Origin: Bradyrhizobium sp. AUGA SZCCT0176
GTDB lineage: Bacteria; Pseudomonadota; Alphaproteobacteria; Rhizobiales; Xanthobacteraceae
DNA length: 64,000 nucleotides
Reading direction: 5' to 3'
Assembly (NCBI RefSeq): GCF_018130145.1
Contig: NZ_JAFCMB010000014.1
Span: 62,001-126,000 of the forward strand
The notes under the pieces were generated by a model, which was given only the letters and a program-made list of their open reading frames with translations, was not told the origin of the DNA and made no database searches. Position 1 is the first letter of the stretch. Each line of letters starts with the position of its first letter. The position numbers were made by a program, and so were the translations under genes. Below, piece after piece: positions 60,200-64,000 of this stretch.

Positions 60200-60502
60200 G
60201 GGTGGTCTCCCCTTGTTGTTTGCTTGTAGCCCGCATAAGCGTACCGACCTGGAGGCCAGAAGGGGCTATGTCGCTGCAAAGGTCAAGATGCCCTTATATG
60301 ATGTTGCTCCGATCGAAGTCCTTCGCGAAGCTCTCTCCCTCCGATCGGCCGGCATTGATCGTACTTTCAATAATTGCGTGAACGGCCGACATCCGTGTTG
60401 GCGGGCCACTTTGTTTTCGGTAGTGACTCAATTTGAAGTTTCGACGTGGTGAACGGCAGACCGGCGGGACTGACAAGTTCGCCATATTGAGGAGCGCTTC
60501 TC
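60200..60502. other. Intergenic region with repeat fragment
   Basis: About 300 bp. It holds a GTAGCCCGCATAAGCG fragment of repeat family E at 60225-60241 and no supported gene; the rest is promoter for the lipoprotein gene and the divergent hydratase. Confidence 0.5.
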
Positions 60503-60925
60503 ATGGGGACCAAGGCAGCACTGACCGCAGGGACGACTGCGGTCGCCTTGCTCCTATTGCTTGCCGGGTGCTCGGCAACGCCGGAATCCCTTGAGTCCAA
60601 ATCGGACAACGTCAGCCAGAATTATGCCGATAACTACGAGGAAGTTTATCGGCGTCTAACCAGCACAGCCAGGCGCTGTGTTACGGGAGGTACCAACGCT
60701 GCAAGGAATGAGGTCGTCTCCAATCTTCACCAAGAACTCGGATTCGCAGTCGTTCGTTTCGTGGTGATCGGCGTATTCGCAGATAACTACTTTCTTTCGG
60801 CAAAAATTGAAAAGATGGGATCAGGGTCTCGCGTTTCCGTTAAGACCAATAACCCGATCATCAGCGACAGGCTAAACAAGAAGGTTTTCCGGTGGGCCGG
60901 GGGAGACCAAGAATGTAACCCGTAG
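60503..60925 (+). CDS. Small lipoprotein
   Basis: A 140-residue lipoprotein. The signal peptide ends in the lipobox LLAGC (Cys near residue 23), followed by ATPESLESKSDNVSQNYAD and a globular part with two further Cys (RRCVTGGTN and DQECNP). The domain resembles small inner/outer-membrane lipoproteins of unknown role in the Alphaproteobacteria. Start ATG at 60503 after GAGGAG. Confidence 0.75.
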   Translation: MGTKAALTAGTTAVALLLLLAGCSATPESLESKSDNVSQNYADNYEEVYRRLTSTARRCVTGGTNAARNEVVSNLHQELGFAVVRFVVIGVFADNYFLSAKIEKMGSGSRVSVKTNNPIISDRLNKKVFRWAGGDQECNP

Positions 60926-60957
60926 AAAAGCCGGATGTTGCTTCCGCTCATCCGACG

Positions 60958-61476
60958 CTAGCGTTTGCCCGAAACTACCCGCTTGAACGCTCCGTTCGCC
61001 AGTTCAAAGTAATGCGGACCGTCCGGGCCCTGCTCGTTGATCATTCCGTTCAGGGCAACGAGACGGCTCTGCAACTGGAAATCGACCGGTTCGAAATTCT
61101 GGGGCACGTCGATCGCCCAACAGCAAACCGACCCTGGCAGAAAAATCACCTTTCCAGACTTCAGGTCCACCGCGGCGCCGAGCACGCAGCCGGTGCCACA
61201 GCCCCATGTGGTGAGAACGTAGTGGCCCGCGAAATTGGCCGGCTGGCTGGCCGCCTCCCTGAGCCGCGTCCGATATTCCCGGTTCTCCGGTGGACGCAAA
61301 TCGACCTTTGCCGCGCGGCCTCGAAACACCTCGCCCGCCGGGTAATCCTTGGGCTGTGGAACGGGCGCGTCGGATTGGGCGTGCGCATCTTTCGATACGG
61401 CAAGCGCGAGCATCAGGAAGGCGAATGCCAGAGCAGGACGACAGGTTTTGAACGTTGGATCGGCCTGTCGCATCAT
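60958..61476 (-). CDS. Exported hypothetical protein with conserved Cys motif
   Basis: A 172-residue protein with an N-terminal signal peptide (ALAFAFLMLALAVSKDAHA). The mature part has a striking FAGHYVLTTWGCGTGCVLGA then DLKSGKVIFLPGSVCCWAID, with four Cys in two clusters that may bind metal or form disulfides. I recognise it as a conserved hypothetical family without a name. Convergent with the lipoprotein gene. Confidence 0.72.
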   Translation of the reverse strand: MMRQADPTFKTCRPALAFAFLMLALAVSKDAHAQSDAPVPQPKDYPAGEVFRGRAAKVDLRPPENREYRTRLREAASQPANFAGHYVLTTWGCGTGCVLGAAVDLKSGKVIFLPGSVCCWAIDVPQNFEPVDFQLQSRLVALNGMINEQGPDGPHYFELANGAFKRVVSGKR

Positions 61477-61503
61477 GGATCGTGCAAATGGCGGGTCAAG
61501 AAG

Positions 61504-61588
61504 TAGGATGGGTTAGCGAAGCGTAACCCACCATCTTTCTTTTATTGGAACAATCGGTGGGTATCGCTTCCGCTCCACCCACCCGACG
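61504..61588 (+). repeat. GGTTAGCGAAGCGTAACCCACC repeat (family F, second copy)
   Basis: GGGTTAGCGAAGCGTAACCC is an inverted repeat, followed by GGTGGGTATCGCTTCCGCTC and CCACCC. It matches the element at 52709-52785. It separates the exported protein from the molybdenum hydroxylase. Confidence 0.75.
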
Positions 61589-61592
61589 CACC

Positions 61593-63857
61593 TCACTCCG
61601 CCGCTTGCCGTGTCTCCGGCGCGTCGATCACTTCCAGCACCTTCGGCGGCGACATCGGCAGGGCGTAGAAGCGTTTGCCGAGCGCGTTGTAGATCGCATT
61701 CGCCACCGCGGCCATCACGGGGACCAGCGGCACTTCGCCGACGCCCTTGATGCCCTGCGGGTGCTTCGGGTTCGGCACCTCGACCATGATGCAGTCGATC
61801 ATCGGCAGATCGGAGCAGACCGGCATGCGATAGTCGAGGAAGCCGGGATTATCGACCTTGCCCTCCTTCGTATAGATGTATTCCTCGTTCAGCGCCCAGC
61901 CGATGCCTTGCGCGACGCCGCCCTGCAGCTGGCCCTCGACATAGCCGGGGTGGATGGCGCGGCCGACATCCTGCACGGCGGTGTAGCGGGTCACGCGCGC
62001 GATACCGAGATCGACGTCGACCTCGACGTCGCAGATATGCGTGCCGAAGCCGCCGTCCGCGCCCGTGGTGTTGAGCTGCACGCCGGCGCCGATCGGGCCG
62101 CCCATCGCGGGCGCCTTCTCGGCGAGATCTTTCAGCGTCAGCGGCGGGAACTGGCCGGCATTCGGGCTCACCGGATGCGCCGCGCCGTCTTCCCACTTCA
62201 CGGCCTCGGGGTCGATTTCCCAGATTTTTGCGGCGCGTTCGCGCAAGGTCTTGATGATCTGCTCGGTCGACTGCGTCACCACGATCGAGGAGGCGAACAG
62301 CACGCGGCTGCCGCCGGTGAGGTTCGAGAAGCCGATGGTGGCAGTGTCGCCGATCAGGACCGAGACGCGGCGATAGTCGATGCCGAGCAGTTCGGCGCAG
62401 ATGTTGGCGATGCCGGCGCGCGAGCCGCCGATATCGGGATGTCCCGTGGTGACAACGACGTTGCCGTCCTCGGTGATGTTGACCTGCGCGGAGGATTCAC
62501 CGCCGGCGTTGAACCAGAAGCCGGATGCGACGCCGCGTCCTTGAAGTTTTCCCAGCGGCGCCTTGTAATGATCCGACGCCTTTGCCGCTTCCACCGTCTC
62601 GATGTAGCCGATGCGCTGGAAGGTCGGGCCGTGCGCGGCTTTGGTTCCTTCCTTGGCGGCGTTCTTCAGGCGGAAGTCGAGCGGGTCCATCTTCAGCGCC
62701 TCGGCGACCTCGTCGAGCACGCATTCCACCGCGTAAGCGCCGATCGGCGCGCCCGGCGCGCGATAGGCCGCCACTTTCGAGCGGTTGGAGCAGACGTCAT
62801 AGCCTTCCGACAGCAGGTTCGGGATGTCGTAGGGTGTGAAGCTGCAGCCGACGGCGCCGCGGATCGGCGAGCCCGGGAGGGCGCCGGCCTGCAGATAGAA
62901 GGTGCCGTGCGCGGCGACGATCTTGCCGTCCTTGGTGGCGCCGATCTTCACCGTGCTCTTTGAGCCTGACGTCGGCCCGGTCGCGCGCATCACTTCCTCG
63001 CGCGTCATCACCATCTTCACCGGGCGGCCGGACTTTTTCGCCAGCAGCGTCGCCAGCGGCTCGAGATAGACGATGGTCTTGCCGCCAAAACCGCCGCCGA
63101 TCTCGGCGGGGATGGCGCGGATGTCGCTTTGCGGGATGCCGGTGAGATGGGCCGTCATCGCGCGGACCATGAACTGGCCCTGGCTGGAGCTCCAGATCGT
63201 GGTCTTGCCATCGGGCGCGACGCTGATCAGACAGGCATGCGGCTCGATATAGCCCTGATGCACCGGGCGCGTCGTGAAGCTGCGCTCGATGACGATTTCG
63301 GCCTTCTTGAAGCCTTCGGCGAGATCGCCCTTCTTGTGCTCGATCCGGCCGGCGATGTTGGAAGGCTTGCCTTCGAACTTGTTGAACTCGTGCAGGATCG
63401 GCGCGTCGGATTTGATCGCGTCCTCGATCTCGATCGCAAAGGGCAGCACTTCGTAGTCGACCTCGATCAGCTTGCAGGCTTCCGCCGCAATCGCTTCGGT
63501 GGTAGCGGCAACGGCCGCAATGGGGTGCCCGGGAAACAGCGCCTTTTCGCGCGCCATCACGTTGCGGCACATCCAGCGCATGTCCTGGATGCCGAGCATG
63601 ACCGCGCCCTTATCGATCGGGAAATCGACGATGTCGCGCGCCGTGACGACGGCTTTGACGCCGGGCAGCGCTTCGGCCTTCGCCGTGTTGATCGATTTGA
63701 TGCGCGCATGCGCGTGCGGGCTGCGCAACACCTTGCCCCAGATCATGCCGGGCATGTTGGTGTCGGCGGCGAACTGCGCGCGGCCGGTCACCTTGTCCAT
63801 ACCGTCTGGACGAATGGTGCGCTGGCCGATCCACTTGTTGTTGGTGACGACGGTCAT
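61593..63857 (-). CDS. Molybdenum hydroxylase large (molybdopterin-binding) subunit
   Basis: A 754-residue catalytic subunit of the xanthine-dehydrogenase/CO-dehydrogenase superfamily, which hydroxylates substrates with water and passes electrons to a [2Fe-2S] subunit. Present are EIGGGFGGKTIVYLEPLATL, the molybdopterin-site AYRAPGAPIGAYAVECVLDE and SAQVNITEDGNVVVTTGHPD. The CO dehydrogenase signature AYXCSFR is absent (AYRAPG here), so it is not form I CO dehydrogenase; purines, aldehydes or aromatic CoA esters are possible. The small subunit gene begins 17 bp upstream. Confidence 0.9.
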   Translation of the reverse strand: MTVVTNNKWIGQRTIRPDGMDKVTGRAQFAADTNMPGMIWGKVLRSPHAHARIKSINTAKAEALPGVKAVVTARDIVDFPIDKGAVMLGIQDMRWMCRNVMAREKALFPGHPIAAVAATTEAIAAEACKLIEVDYEVLPFAIEIEDAIKSDAPILHEFNKFEGKPSNIAGRIEHKKGDLAEGFKKAEIVIERSFTTRPVHQGYIEPHACLISVAPDGKTTIWSSSQGQFMVRAMTAHLTGIPQSDIRAIPAEIGGGFGGKTIVYLEPLATLLAKKSGRPVKMVMTREEVMRATGPTSGSKSTVKIGATKDGKIVAAHGTFYLQAGALPGSPIRGAVGCSFTPYDIPNLLSEGYDVCSNRSKVAAYRAPGAPIGAYAVECVLDEVAEALKMDPLDFRLKNAAKEGTKAAHGPTFQRIGYIETVEAAKASDHYKAPLGKLQGRGVASGFWFNAGGESSAQVNITEDGNVVVTTGHPDIGGSRAGIANICAELLGIDYRRVSVLIGDTATIGFSNLTGGSRVLFASSIVVTQSTEQIIKTLRERAAKIWEIDPEAVKWEDGAAHPVSPNAGQFPPLTLKDLAEKAPAMGGPIGAGVQLNTTGADGGFGTHICDVEVDVDLGIARVTRYTAVQDVGRAIHPGYVEGQLQGGVAQGIGWALNEEYIYTKEGKVDNPGFLDYRMPVCSDLPMIDCIMVEVPNPKHPQGIKGVGEVPLVPVMAAVANAIYNALGKRFYALPMSPPKVLEVIDAPETRQAAE

Positions 63858-63874
63858 GGTGCTGGCTCCGGCTG

Positions 63875-64000
63875 TTATTGGGCGCGCATTTCGGCCGCGG
63901 TGTCCATGACAGCGCGAACGATCTTGTCATAACCGGTGCACCGGCAGAGATTGCCGGCGAGCCAGAAGCGAACCTCTTCCTCGCTCGGCTTCGGATTCCG
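63875..64000 (-). CDS. [2Fe-2S] small subunit of molybdenum hydroxylase (C-terminal 41 aa only)
   Basis: The 3' end of a gene entering from the right edge. The visible end includes the second cluster motif LAGNLCRCTGYDKI (CRCTG) and ends EMRAQ. It is in frame and strand with the large subunit gene, 17 bp apart, and is the typical partner. Only 41 codons are inside the window. Confidence 0.88.
   Translation of the reverse strand, partial: RNPKPSEEEVRFWLAGNLCRCTGYDKIVRAVMDTAAEMRAQ

Noticed and set aside
1..64000. tRNA, rRNA, CRISPR, insertion sequence or phage genes
   Set aside because: No T-loop-like tRNA motif in cloverleaf context, no spaced identical repeats, no transposase, integrase or phage structural motifs were seen.

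Overview
The window reads as a chromosomal segment of a high-GC alphaproteobacterium of the Bradyrhizobium/Nitrobacteraceae group. The evidence is a fused cytochrome b/c1 gene (fbcH) behind a Rieske gene, an anthranilate synthase gene preceded by a short Trp-Trp leader peptide, a BacA/SbmA transporter, an isocitrate lyase divergent from a DUF2083-type regulator, and several families of intergenic palindromic repeats found more than once here. I see no rRNA, tRNA, CRISPR array, transposase or phage gene. Two genes are cut by the window edges: trpE at the left and a [2Fe-2S] subunit of a molybdenum hydroxylase at the right.

Layout. 1-900: trpE with a probably leaderless trpL attenuator. 1-4.1 kb: extradiol dioxygenase-like protein, NAD-dependent epimerase, dienelactone hydrolase, separated by repeats. 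4.1-6.8 kb: cytochrome bc1 (petA-fbcH). 7-10.4 kb: trmL, queE, queD, hemF and a HAD hydrolase on the plus strand. 10.9-14.5 kb: a tightly overlapping minus-strand run (TauE/SafE permease, CCA-adding enzyme, DUF6111, CoA pyrophosphatase-type Nudix, DUF1285). 14.7-21.5 kb: a four-gene MoxR ATPase/DUF58/DUF4159/membrane protein operon. 21.6-26 kb: a zinc-starvation block (COG0523 GTPase, DUF2946-like protein, TonB-dependent receptor) with two Zur-like palindromes. 26-33.1 kb: acyl-CoA ligase, single-chain biotin-dependent carboxylase, periplasmic binding protein and TetR regulator, with an 18-bp perfect palindrome before the first enzyme-operon gene. 33.3-38.9 kb: GNAT, glycosyltransferase plus membrane protein, Nudix, metallophosphoesterase and two uncharacterised membrane proteins. 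39.1-42.7 kb: aceA and its likely regulator. 42.8-44.1 kb: bacA, followed by about 0.9 kb of repeats. 45-51.3 kb: small stress-type proteins (GlsB/YeaQ, YidB, Gsp17M-like, HdeA-like, PRC-barrel, single-domain response regulator) with two candidate general-stress sigma (EcfG) promoters. 51.4-64 kb: TctC-type binding protein, enoyl-CoA hydratase, type I phosphodiesterase, Mur ligase (Mpl-like), a 47-residue small protein, GrlR-like protein, acyltransferase, hydratase, lipoprotein and a molybdenum hydroxylase.

How the parts work together: the window mixes housekeeping functions (respiration, tRNA modification, heme and tryptophan synthesis, glyoxylate bypass) with accessory catabolism (CoA-thioester carboxylation, hydroxylase, hydratases) and envelope/stress functions. 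The most interesting regulatory signals are the leaderless trpL, the paired Zur boxes, the palindrome in front of the carboxylase operon, a near-consensus sigma-54 promoter in front of moxR, and the EcfG promoters in the stress-protein area. Functions of named families come from recognition of protein sequence; no database search was run.
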